DNA of 10,008 nucleotides from Jimgerdemannia flammicorona (lineage: Eukaryota > Mucoromycota > Endogonomycetes > Endogonales > Endogonaceae). The position numbers were made by a program, and so were the translations under genes. The notes beneath the pieces are model-generated. The model was not told where the DNA came from, made no database searches, and saw only the letters and a list, made by a program, of their open reading frames with translations. Of the stretch, positions 1 through 7,460 are shown piece after piece; position 1 is the first letter of the stretch, and each line of letters starts with the position of its first letter. Location: assembly GCA_003990745.1 (NCBI GenBank), contig RBNI01007744.1, forward strand, positions 1 to 10,008, written 5' to 3'.

Positions 1-33
1 ACAGTGATCCCACCCCCTATCTGATCCCCCTAG

Positions 34-555
34 GGGCCCTCCCCCCCCCTACCCCTTCCCAATGAAAGACCACTTTGTCTAATACCATTGCCACCCTCCC
101 ACCACTCTGCTCACAGATCCTTACTACCAAACCGCAACGTTGTCCCCTCTGAGGACCCCAACCCACCTACCATCTAGTCAGCAGATCCTCCAACAGCCCC
201 TCCCACCTTAACACCTTCTCCCACAGCCCCAACTGCTGTCCCTCCTCAAATACAAAAAGCCAATAACCCACCAGCCCCACCCATATTGCTAGTACCCACC
301 CTACAGTAAGCCAACTATTACCTACCCCACCCACCAGCCGAGATCTCAAGTCCTCCCAGCGACCCCCCTCTCCCACCAGCCTATGCCCCACCCCCAGTCT
401 ATTCTCTATTTCAGCCCAAAATTCCCCCAAAACCTCGCACTCTCCCAGCCAATGTTCTGGCATCTGTATATAACCCCCAGCTCGCCCAACACTATAATAC
501 TCCTTACAGTCAAATTGTCCACCATCTACCAAATACCCTGTATGGAAATTCAGCA
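34..555 (+). pseudogene. Degraded proline-rich frame, unknown product
   Basis: Read in the frame of position 1, this stretch encodes a very proline-rich polypeptide with only two stops after position 34 (TAG 175-177, TAA 307-309), ending at TGA 556-558. The last third (about 380-550) is less repetitive and includes short peptides such as VYSLFQPKIPPKP and NPQLAQHYNTPY. The strand is very C-rich and G-poor. It keeps several CpGs (near 132, 137, 338, 359, 436 and 482), unlike the retroelement just downstream. It could be a gag or linker remnant of the same chromovirus joined to the integrase by an internal deletion, or unrelated host DNA. I do not recognise the protein, and low-complexity C-rich DNA can stay open by chance, so the call is weak. 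Confidence 0.28.
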
Positions 556-595
556 TGACATTCCTCCACAACATTCTCCACCATACCACCCACAA

Positions 596-1319
596 AGCTG
601 TGATCTTTGCCAAAGAAACAAGTCAAGCAACCAAGCACCCGCTGGTCTTCTACAACTCTTGCCAATTCCAATCAAGAAGTTTGAACAAGTCACAATAGAC
701 TTCATTGTGCAACTCCCATGAACCAAAACAGGCTATAATGCTATTGTTGTATTTATAGACCATCTCACCAAGATTACAATTGCTGAGCCAACTACAACTA
801 ATACCACTACTCTAGAAATTATAAGAATCTTCTTCAAGACTGTCTTCCACCATTATGGACTTCCCTGAGTAATTATCAGTGACCATAACCCCAAGTTCAT
901 AAGCCACTTCTGGCAAGCACTCTTCAAGACCCTTGGAACCCAAATTGCTATGTCTACTGCCTTCTACCCTCAAACTGATGGACAGACTGAGTGAATGAAC
1001 AGAACACTGGAACAAATGCTCAGAAACTACATGTCTTATGAGCAAGATGATTGGGACCACTATCTAACCTACACTAAGTTTGCCTACAATAATACCACTC
1101 AATCATCAACTGGCCTTTCCCCATTTCAGCTACTTCATGGTCAAGACCTCAAGACCCCTGTAAGCCTAGTCTAATTTTAGCAATCCAGTCACACACAAGT
1201 CCCCACAGCCCAGAACCTTATTGATAAAATGGATTCTCTTCTCAAGATTACCACTACAAATCTGCAAAAGGCTCAGCAATATTAAGCTAAGTATGCAGAT
1301 AAGAAGTAGTGAGATGTCA
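596..1319 (+). pseudogene. Chromovirus integrase, N-terminally truncated
   Basis: The integrase copies retroelement DNA into host chromosomes. The frame opens with SCDLCQRNK (596-622), the CxxC end of the HHCC zinc finger; the two histidines are missing, so the N-terminus is cut. The core follows: first catalytic Asp in IDFI (698-700), second in SDHNP (881-883), and the Glu of DGQTE (989-991), with exactly 35 residues between the second Asp and the Glu, the DD35E spacing. In-frame stops lie at 719, 866, 992, 1172, 1178, 1283, 1307 and 1310. Several stand where related elements usually carry Arg, which fits CGA or CGG turning into TGA or TAG. No CpG occurs from 642 to 1319. The frame is cut by the MITE at 1322. 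Confidence 0.85.
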
Positions 1320-1321
1320 TA

Positions 1322-1596
1322 TCCCTTTGACTGTTTTGCATCTATATTTAGAGGCAAGATTTTAAAAGGTTATAACTTTTAAAATCATAATAGCTTTTAA
1401 AAAAAAAATTACCAATAATTTTTTATATAATAATTCTACCTTTGGTAAAAATTTTACAAAAAAAAAAAATTTTATTTTTAAACAAATTGAGATATATTTT
1501 TAATAGAAAAACAATGTTTCAAAAAATCATTTTTTTCAAACTTTAATTTGTCTGCTAAATGATTTTAAAAGACGATCTTATCTATAGTCAAAGGGA
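1322..1596. mobile_element. 275-bp MITE with TA duplication (Tc1/mariner-like)
   Basis: This short AT-rich non-autonomous DNA transposon sits inside the integrase sequence. Its ends are inverted repeats: TATCCCTTTGACT at 1320-1332 and AGTCAAAGGGATA at 1586-1598 are perfect complements, counting the flanking TA as target duplication (1320-1321 and 1597-1598). The motif GATTTTAAAA appears near both ends (about 1358 and 1561) as subterminal symmetry. It encodes nothing. TA duplication is typical of Tc1/mariner and pogo-type elements, so it probably moved with a transposase supplied elsewhere. Removing the element plus one TA rejoins the integrase with one extra nucleotide of frame, so the host frame was already shifted or shifted later. 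Confidence 0.8.
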
Positions 1597-1598
1597 TA

Positions 1599-2061
1599 CA
1601 ACATTGGTGATATGGTTCTACTCAAAGCTGATAACATCAAGGCTCAATCTCAAGTCAACCACCAGATAGCCAAATTCCAGCCCAAGTACCTTGGACCCTT
1701 TGAGATTACTGAGCAAATCTCCACCTGGTCTTACTGCCTCAACTTGCCAACAACCATATGTATACATCCAGTATTCCATATATCACAACTTAAGACCTGG
1801 AACCAGTCACCTCTATATCCTGGCTGAATTCTGACACCATCAGCACCAGTGATAGTTGAAGACCACATCAAGTATGAAGTTGAGAAAATCTTAGACAAAT
1901 GAGTCCAGTACTATCACACAGAATACCTAGTCAAGTGGATGGGTTATCCTGAATATAATGCCACCTGGGAATCTGCTACCAATCTTAAGAACTCTCAAGA
2001 CCTCATCCAAGAGTTTAAGCAAAAAAGAACTCATCAACTGCTCATGAGGTTCTCCCCTTAG
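1599..2061 (+). pseudogene. Chromovirus integrase C-terminus and chromodomain
   Basis: The frame resumes after the MITE with NIGDMVLLKADNI and FQPKYLGPFEI, the GPY/F-type module of gypsy integrases, then the usual HPVFHISQLK segment (about 1770-1800). A chromodomain follows: YEVEKILDK, EYLVKWMGYP and TWE (about 1870-1970), ending in a helix near LIQEF. Chromodomains bind modified histone tails and steer integration of this clade. Stops interrupt at TGA 1825-1827 and TGA 1900-1902; the frame ends at TAG 2059-2061. The TGA in the chromodomain sits where Arg is usual. No CpG is left in this part. Confidence 0.85.
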
Positions 2062-2337
2062 ATAGTAGACAACATACTGTACTGATCAGATATATTAAGC
2101 ATTGGGGTACTCTAAAGAATATAGTATCAGAAACAAGAGATATAAGAGAACCCTATAAATCTTGCAACCAACAAGGTTCAAACCAGTTCTCATCCGATCA
2201 AGATGATACTTTGGCTCTCGCCTTATATAAGGATGGCCAGTTCTTGTCAATGAGCTGACATATTTTATTTGAAATTTCTTTTAGTCTTATTGTTTATTAT
2301 GTGTAACTTTGAGAATTCAATGAGGACATTGATTCTT
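2062..2337 (+). other. Non-coding spacer between chromodomain and 3' LTR
   Basis: This 276-bp stretch lies between the integrase/chromodomain stop and the polypurine tract. It is AT-rich, has stops in every frame and shows no recognisable protein. Two CpGs reappear here (about 2197 and 2219). It is best read as the 3' untranslated part of the retroelement's internal region. Confidence 0.6.
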
Positions 2338-2350
2338 AAGGAGGGAGAGA
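2338..2350 (+). other. Polypurine tract of the chromovirus
   Basis: AAGGAGGGAGAGA is all purine and directly abuts the TG that opens the LTR at 2351. In LTR retroelements this tract resists RNase H and primes plus-strand DNA synthesis, so its position fixes the LTR boundary. Confidence 0.8.
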
Positions 2351-2600
2351 TGTAATATTTTAGCATAGTTTATTTCTTTTCTTTGTCTTTCCTCAATATT
2401 CTACAACCTTCCAGTACTTTCTAAATACTTAAAAATCCTTTTTTGGTGCCAAGCATCCACTAGTACTTATTTAGCTAGTCACTGAATGTCCTGGAAGCTT
2501 GTAAAACTTTATTTGTCATCATTTATCATTCTTGTCAAGAACTTTCATCTTGGCATTTTTCTTTGATTTCTCAGATCCTTCCAGATCCTTCTTTCAGATC

Positions 2601-2609
2601 TTATATAAA
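2601..2609 (+). promoter_or_regulatory. TATA-like box in the LTR
   Basis: TTATATAAA lies about 150 bp before the LTR end and 20 bp before an AATAAA signal, a plausible U3/R promoter position. Transcription today is unlikely given the state of the element. Confidence 0.45.
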
Positions 2610-2628
2610 TATCTCCTTTGTTCTCATG

Positions 2629-2634
2629 AATAAA
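2629..2634 (+). promoter_or_regulatory. AATAAA polyadenylation signal in the LTR
   Basis: AATAAA follows the TATA-like box by about 20 bp, as expected for the end of a retroelement transcript in the R region. Confidence 0.4.
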
Positions 2635-3423
2635 GTTTTAGAATATTTTCTCCCAGAAATCCTTTAAGAATACTTGAATCCTTAAGTATCTCTTTGAGCT
2701 ACTTAGAACTACCAGAACTAGTCGCTTTCTCATTTAGAAACTAGAACCGTTACAAGAGATGATACTATATCTGTCTCAATGTCTTCTTGTGGATTGCTAA
2801 TGCCCATTGAAACTCAGTCAGATTGTTTAGAAATGATACTGTATCTGGGTGCTTTAGTCCCAATATTTTCTTAAAGATCACCATCATTCATTAGTATGAT
2901 AGCTCCACTTTGCTGTACTTGCTCTAACTTTTGTAGAGCTCAGCCAGATTGCTCAGAGCTAATTACTATATCTGGGTGCCCTGGTTTCAACACCTTCTCA
3001 TAGATTGCCAGCACCTGTTCATACTTGTCCTGATCTTGATAAAGCTCAGCCAAATTGTTCAGAGATGATACTGTGCCTAGATGCTCTGATCCCAACACCT
3101 TCTCGTTAATTACCAATACTCCTTGGAACAGCATCTCTGTTTTATTATACTTGCTCTGGTCTTGGTAGAGTATAGTCAGATTGTTCAGAGATTATATTGT
3201 ATCTGTGCTCTAGTCCTAATATAGTAGCTCTGCCTCATCATTATACTTGCCCTGGTCTTGGTAGAGCTCAGCCAGATTGTTCAAAGATGATGCTGTATCA
3301 GGGTGCTCTGGTCCCAATACCTTCTTGTCAATTGCCAGCACTCATTGGTACAGTAACTCTGCCATATCACACTTGCCCTGGTCTTAGTAGAGCTTAGCCA
3401 AATTTACAAATAATGTTGTGTCT

Positions 3424-4480
3424 GGGTGCTCTGGTCCCAACACCTTCTTGTTGATTATCAGTATCTGTTGGAACAGCAGCTCCACCTCATTGTACTTATC
3501 CTGGTCTTGGTAGAGCTCAGCCAAATTGTTTAGAGATGATGCTGTGCTTGGATGCTCTGATCCCAACACCTTCTCATTTATTGCCAGCATCCTTTGGAAC
3601 AACTGCATCATCACACTTACCTGGTCTTAGTAGAGTCCAGCTACCTTTTTTCAGAGATAATGCTGTATAGTGCTCCCAATGAATTGGATCAAATTGAATT
3701 TGACCCAAATTTGATCCAATTTGATTCAATTTAAATCAAAATTTGATTTGAACTCTATTTTTCAAAATGTAATAACTTGACGAATATATGTCTAAATTTA
3801 ACAGTCTTTAGCTTATTAGATTCCCCTATATAAGGTGAATCTAATAAGCTAAAGATTGTTAAATTTGGACATATTTTTATTAAGTAATTATATTTCTAAA
3901 AATAGAGTTCAAATCAGACCCTCAATTTGATTCAATTTGAATGACCCTTAATTCTATTCATTTGGGAGCACTAATGCTGTATCTGGGTGCTCTGGTCCTA
4001 ACACCTTCTTGTTAATTGCCAGCACTCATTGGAACAGCAGCTCCACCTCATCATACTTGCTCTGGTCTTAGTAGAGCTCAGCCAAATTGTTCAGAGATGA
4101 TGCTGTACTTGGATGCTCTGATCCCAATACCTTCTCATTAATTGCCAGCACTCTTTGGAACAACTGCTTTATTACACTTGCTCTGATCTTAGTAGAGTCC
4201 AGCCAGTTTTTTCAGAGATGATACTGTGTCAGGGTACTTTGGTCCCAATACCTTCTCATTAATTGCCAGCACTCATTGGAATAGTAGCTCTATCTTGTCA
4301 TACTTGCTCTGATCTTGATAGAGCTCAGCCAAATTGTTTAGAGATAATACCATGCTTGGATGCTCTGATCTCAATACCTTTTTATTGATTGTCAGCACTC
4401 TTTAGAACAACTGCTTTATCACACTTACTCTGGTCTTGGTAGAGTCTAGCCAGCTTTTTCAGAGATGATGCTATATCAGG
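3424..4480 (-). repeat. Higher-order duplication of a two-TPR block, about 250 bp
   Basis: Within the array, two unit types alternate: one coding PEHPDT (GGGTGCTCTGGTCC on the plus strand) and one coding SEHPST (GGATGCTCTGATC). The second anchor recurs at about 3550, 4110 and 4358, giving spacings of about 254 bp after subtracting the 306-bp MITE, and 248 bp. A distinctive stretch with TTTGGAACAACTGC or a one-base variant follows at about 3595, 4155 and 4400. This points to tandem duplication of a two-unit block by unequal exchange, before the MITE arrived. Confidence 0.7.
3668..3973. mobile_element. 306-bp foldback MITE, hAT-like, 8-bp target duplication
   Basis: The element starts TAGTGCTCCC and ends GGGAGCACTA. 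The two halves are imperfect reverse complements over nearly the whole length (for example TTTAGCTTATTAGATTC near 3807 against GAATCTAATAAGCTAAA near 3837), with a short centre near CCTATATAAGG (about 3825-3835). It is flanked by ATGCTGTA on both sides (3660-3667 and 3974-3981). An 8-bp duplication with TAG-starting termini is typical of the hAT superfamily. Removing the element and one duplicate restores the TPR-repeat consensus (gctgtatctggg) exactly, so both edges are firm. It has no coding capacity. Confidence 0.9.
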
Positions 4481-6163
4481 GTACTCTGGTTCCAATATCT
4501 TCTCATTAATTTCCACCTGTCAGAACAGTGGCTCTGCCTTATCATACTTGTCCTAGTCTTGGTAGATCTCAGCCAGATTGTTCAGAGATGATGTTGTATC
4601 TGAGTGCTGTGGTCCTAACACCTTCTTGTCAATTACCAGCACCTGTTGGTACAGCAGCTCTGTCCCATCTGCCCTGGATTCAGATGTAATGTCATTTTCA
4701 GATACTCTGGCTCTAATACTTTTATGAAAAATTCCAGCATTCATTTGCACAACAGTTCTGCCTTGCCATAATTGTCCTAACTAAGGTAGAGCCCAGTCAG
4801 ACAGTTTAGAGATAATACTGTATCTAGATTTTCTGGTCCCAATGCCTTTCTGTAGATTGCCAGCACCTGTTAAAATAGTGGCTCTGCCTTGTTGTGTTTG
4901 CTCTGGCTTTGGTAGAGCTCAGTGAGATTGTTCAGAGATGATGCTATATCTGAGTGCTCTGGGTCCAATGCCTTCTCATGGATTTCCAAAGTCCATTGAT
5001 ACAGCGACTTTGCTTCATTGTACTTGCCCTGGCCTTTGTAGAATACAGCAAATAATACTGTGTCTGAGTGCTCTGGCCCCAAAGCCTTCTTGCAGATTGC
5101 CAGTATCTGTTGATAAAGTGACTCTATCTCATTATACTTGCCAAATTGTTCAGAAGTGATACTGTGTCTGGGTGCTCTGGTCTCAATATCTTCTTACAGA
5201 TTGCCAGCACCAATTGGTACAGCAGTCCTGCCTCATCATACTTGCCCTGACTTTGTAGAGTTTAGCCATATTGTTCATCTGAGTGCTCTGGTCCCAACAC
5301 CATCTTGAAGATCACCTTCATCTATTGGCACAGTGACTCCAATTAATTGTACCTACCTTGCCTAAAGTAGAGTTTAGCCAGATTGTTCAGAGATGATACT
5401 GTGTCTGGATGCTCTAGTTGCAATATCTTCTCATGGATTGCTAGTGCTCTTTGGTACAGTGACTCTACCTTATCATACTTCTTCTACCTTTTGTTGACCA
5501 CAGCAAGATTGTTCAGAGATGATGCTGTATCTGGGTGCTCTGGCCCCAATGTCTTCTTGCAGATTGCCAGCATCCATTGGTGCAGCAGCTCAGCCTCATC
5601 ATACTTGCCCTGGCTTTGGTAGAGCTCAGCCAAGGTTGTTCAGAGATGATACTATGTCAGAGTGCTCTGGTCCCAACTCCTTCTCACAGATTGCCCATGC
5701 CCATTGGAGCAGTGGCTCCACCTCATCACGCTTGTCCTGGCTTGTGTGGAGCCAAGCCAGATTTCTCAGAGATAATGTGAGCAGATGCTCTGGGCCCAAC
5801 ACCTTCTTGAAAATTGTCAGTGCCCATTTGACCAGCAGCTCCACCTCGCTGCACTTGCCCTAGCTAAAGTAGACCACAGCCAGACTGTTCAAAGATAATG
5901 TTGTGTCTGGGTGCTCTGGTCCTGGCATCTTCTTGTAGATTTCCAACACCCATTGGCAAAGCAGCTCCGCTGCATCACACTTGCCCTGGCTTTGGTAGAG
6001 CCCACCCAGACCAGAGATAATGTTGTATCCGGGTGCTTTGGACCCAAGCCTTTCTCACGGATTGCCAGTACCTGTTCTACCTTGTTGTACTTGCTCTTGC
6101 TAAAGTAGAGCCCAGCCAGCTCATTCAGAAATGATACTGTGTTTGTGTGCTTTGGCTCCAACA

Positions 6164-6182
6164 CCCCGGCGGCGCTCGGCCG

Positions 6183-6183
<1 letters not shown>
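6164..6183. other. GC- and CpG-rich scrap at the TPR/poly-T junction
   Basis: This 20-bp stretch has six CpGs and matches neither the TPR consensus to its left nor the NB-ARC sequence to its right. On the gene's sense strand it follows the A-run and can form a small CGGC/GCCG stem. It keeps the frame open and adds residues such as RPSAAG before the first TPR unit. It may be filler from a repair event or an assembly artefact. Confidence 0.5.

Positions 6184-6215
<32 letters not shown>
6184..6215. repeat. Homopolymer T32 (poly-A on the sense strand of the NLR gene)
   Basis: Thirty-two consecutive T lie between the NB-ARC remnant and the TPR array. On the minus strand they read as a lysine run in the frame that joins SAKTSNA (NB-ARC side) to the TPR units. 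In an intact NB-ARC/TPR protein a few hundred residues (ARC and winged-helix region) would stand here, so the run marks a deletion or replacement. The exact length is unreliable in most sequencing methods. Confidence 0.85.
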
Positions 6216-6216
<1 letters not shown>

Positions 6217-6786
6217 GCATTGCTGGTTTTGGCGCTGTCGGATGGAAAATGAAAACCAAGCAGAAGAAAAATGGCCTCCTCGTTGGTCATCTTGTCCACT
6301 TCGATCACGGTCGCCCACGATGATTGCGAGTCGTCACAAAGACGTCTCCGCCGGTTGCCGGAATGTAAGGGTCTACATCTTTCGGGTTATCCAGTTATCC
6401 AAAAGTAGCAACCATCCCGTCCTTGATTCGAGCCATTCGCGAATCCGATCAAGCAGCGCGTCCTCATTGCCAGAGTCGTCGGCCTTGATATTTATCTCAA
6501 TATTTGTCGGCAGCTTTCGAAACGCATCTAAATTGTCTTGCCGCCATCGACTTGAAGCCAGAAGACTGGTAGAAACATTTCAGCATCAGTTCGGATTTTC
6601 CCATCCCACCAATTCCTTTGAGCATCACTGGCATGTGTACACCCTTCGATTGATTGCCGTATGTATCTCATCAAAAATACTATCTCGGCTTACGAATCGG
6701 TTTGTGAGCTTATGTGGAACTAGGAACAGCTTTTTGACAATGGAGCTGGCATCGGGGTTTGGCGGATACGTAACCGAACCTGGTTT
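6216..6786 (-). pseudogene. NB-ARC nucleotide-binding domain, frameshifted
   Basis: This is the P-loop NTPase switch of a STAND receptor. On the minus strand a linker (LVPHKLTNRFVSRD, about 6682-6720) leads to the Walker A motif GIGGMGKSE (6590-6616), helical and WRQDNLDAF segments, NIKADD and LLDRIREWLESR, Walker B LLLLDN (6394-6411), a DNPKDVDPYIPATGG segment, FVTTRN (about 6325-6345), and TVIEVDKMTNEEAIFLLLG near 6255-6310. These pieces lie in different frames, with shifts near 6650, 6547, 6393 and 6318, so the domain is broken. Walker A ends GKSE where GKT or GKS is usual, still a good P-loop. The frame continues through the A-run into the TPR array, so both belong to one former gene. CpG content is normal here. 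Walker B and the downstream motif order make an ABC or AAA ATPase unlikely. Confidence 0.87.
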
Positions 6787-6818
6787 AAAATTATAGGATT
6801 GGCTCAGAGTTCAAAGTT

Positions 6819-7042
6819 TTACCCAGGTATCGCGTATGCAATTTTATCTAGTGTAAGAGTGGAGATTCCTTGTTCATTTGTAATAGCCGGCTGGCTGGCT
6901 CCAATACCGACGTCCATGATTTCGTTTTCGGAAGACTTCCTGGGTATTATGAAATATTGTGAGTAATGGTTAATGGGTTACAAGAAATTTCTTTAAGAGT
7001 TTGCTTCTGGAACTTACGGTTTCTTAACTTATCAATTTCCAT
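6819..7042 (-). pseudogene. Possible N-terminal exons of the NLR-like gene
   Basis: On the minus strand an ATG in good context (GCAGCATGG, start at 7042) opens MEIDKLRN and meets a clean intron donor after 25 nt. Downstream of the acceptor, one frame reads SSENEIMDVGIGASQPAI and on to a TAA at 6819-6821, just before the NB-ARC. That frame is one base out of phase with exon 1; the in-phase frame stops after about 38 codons in all. Either one indel has broken it, in keeping with the frameshifts in the NB-ARC, or the real exon structure differs. No effector domain is recognised here. The open frame also extends upstream of the ATG to a stop near 7147. Confidence 0.4.
6940..7017 (-). other. Candidate spliceosomal intron, 78 nt
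   Basis: Read on the minus strand, it begins GTAAGT (7017 downward), has CTCAC at 6963-6959, a good match to the fungal CTNAC branch site about 20 nt before the end, and finishes CCCAG at 6940. Length and signals are typical of filamentous fungi. The frames on either side do not match by one base, which lowers confidence that it is still spliced usefully. Confidence 0.55.
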
Positions 7043-7460
7043 GCTGCGCTTGTTTGGCTGCGCGTGCAGCGCAATTGATTTCTTGAGCGTACAGCCATCG
7101 GGTTCGAAGCGACAAGAGCCACCGTTATCAAAAAACGGAATCTATAAATAGCATTATATATATAGACATTATATAGATATAGCGTTTATTGATGTCACAA
7201 TCTAAGAATTTGATTGATCTCGTTATGCCATTGGCGTGTAGGATTACTTATAGGAAAAGACTTACATATTCGTAGCATTAGAAATCCTGCGTATTAGTCA
7301 TTAGGAACTGGCAGGATTAGCCAAAAATAGCGGCAGTCTTGAAATCTTGAATAAGCACGCACCCGCAAGGGCCAAGTATTTAAGAATTCGGTGCCTGTCA
7401 GGCCATTTTTCAGGCTCCCCCGGTGGCCCAAGACCGAAATCCTTAGCAAACACGTCCACT
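7043..7460. other. No recognised gene, upstream of the NLR remnant
   Basis: On the minus strand this is where a 5' leader or further N-terminal exons of the NB-ARC gene would lie. Short AT-rich runs (about 7150-7190, with TATATATATAG) and a 7-bp inverted repeat (AATCCTG near 7284, CAGGATT near 7312) are present. A 63-codon minus frame (7301-7492) and the overlapping start of a plus frame show no family features. Confidence 0.35.

Larger units (their letters stand above)
596..2754 (+). mobile_element. 3' part of a dead Ty3/gypsy chromovirus
   Basis: This is the 3' portion of an LTR retrotransposon. In order it holds a truncated integrase, an inserted MITE, the integrase C-terminus with chromodomain, a non-coding spacer, a polypurine tract and a 3' LTR. 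Reverse transcriptase, RNase H, protease and the 5' LTR are absent from the window. The left limit is set where integrase similarity begins; the true edge lies farther left or at an internal deletion. The flank after the LTR (AGAGATGATAC, 2755-2765) matches the TPR-repeat consensus, so the element inserted into the TPR array on the opposite strand. At least ten in-frame stops and almost total CpG loss show that it is long dead. Confidence 0.85.
2351..2754 (+). repeat. 3' LTR, 404 bp, TG...CA
   Basis: The long terminal repeat starts TGTAATATTTT directly after the polypurine tract and ends CCGTTACA, giving TG...CA ends with TGTAA and TTACA as short inverted termini. It holds a TATA-like box (2601-2609) and AATAAA (2629-2634). 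The next bases, AGAGA (2755-2759), are the right copy of a likely 5-bp target duplication. The left copy cannot be seen because the 5' LTR is outside the window. Confidence 0.82.
2755..6163 (-). pseudogene. Degenerate TPR array (kinesin-light-chain type) of an NLR-like gene
   Basis: Read on the minus strand, this stretch is a tandem array of 42-residue (126-bp) tetratricopeptide units of the TPR_10/TPR_12 kind. Each has a segment like LNNLAELYQDQDKYNE, then a helix such as LAINEKVLG, then PEHPDT. Counting the PEHPDT-coding anchor gives about 26 units, the first near 6146 and the last near 2770 against the LTR. TPR arrays are protein-binding scaffolds. In fungi this type commonly forms the C-terminal sensor of NB-ARC or NACHT receptors, which matches the NB-ARC remnant on the same strand at 6216-6786. 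No unit series stays open: stops and indels break the frame throughout, and only one to three units read together. The true C-terminus is hidden by the retroelement at 2754. Two CpGs remain between 2755 and 5727 outside the MITE. Confidence 0.88.

Noticed and set aside
167..613. Minus-strand frame of 148 codons, very rich in Trp, Gly and Leu
   Set aside because: It is the antisense of the C-rich, proline-rich strand and runs against the integrase start; composition explains it and no domain is visible.
642..5727. Classical repeat-induced point mutation (CpA to TpA)
   Set aside because: CpA is still common and the clear deficit is in CpG, which fits CpG methylation and deamination better than Neurospora-type RIP; a computed index would be needed to settle it.
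3197..5863. Several plus-strand frames rich in Cys, Pro and Ser through the repeat array
   Set aside because: They are reverse-strand readings of the TPR units and repeat with the same period.
6164..6215. Cloning adapter plus oligo-dT contamination
   Set aside because: The GC-rich stretch contains CGGCCG but does not match an oligo-dT adapter I can name, and the reading frame crosses it; kept as a junction to verify instead.
6131..6796. Plus-strand frame of 221 codons with a Phe run
   Set aside because: It lies opposite the NB-ARC and T32; the Phe run is the poly-T. The minus strand carries recognisable motifs, so this is a shadow.
7075..7125. tRNA-like GGTTCGAA segment
   Set aside because: Only a T-loop-like string is present; no acceptor or anticodon stem can be folded around it.
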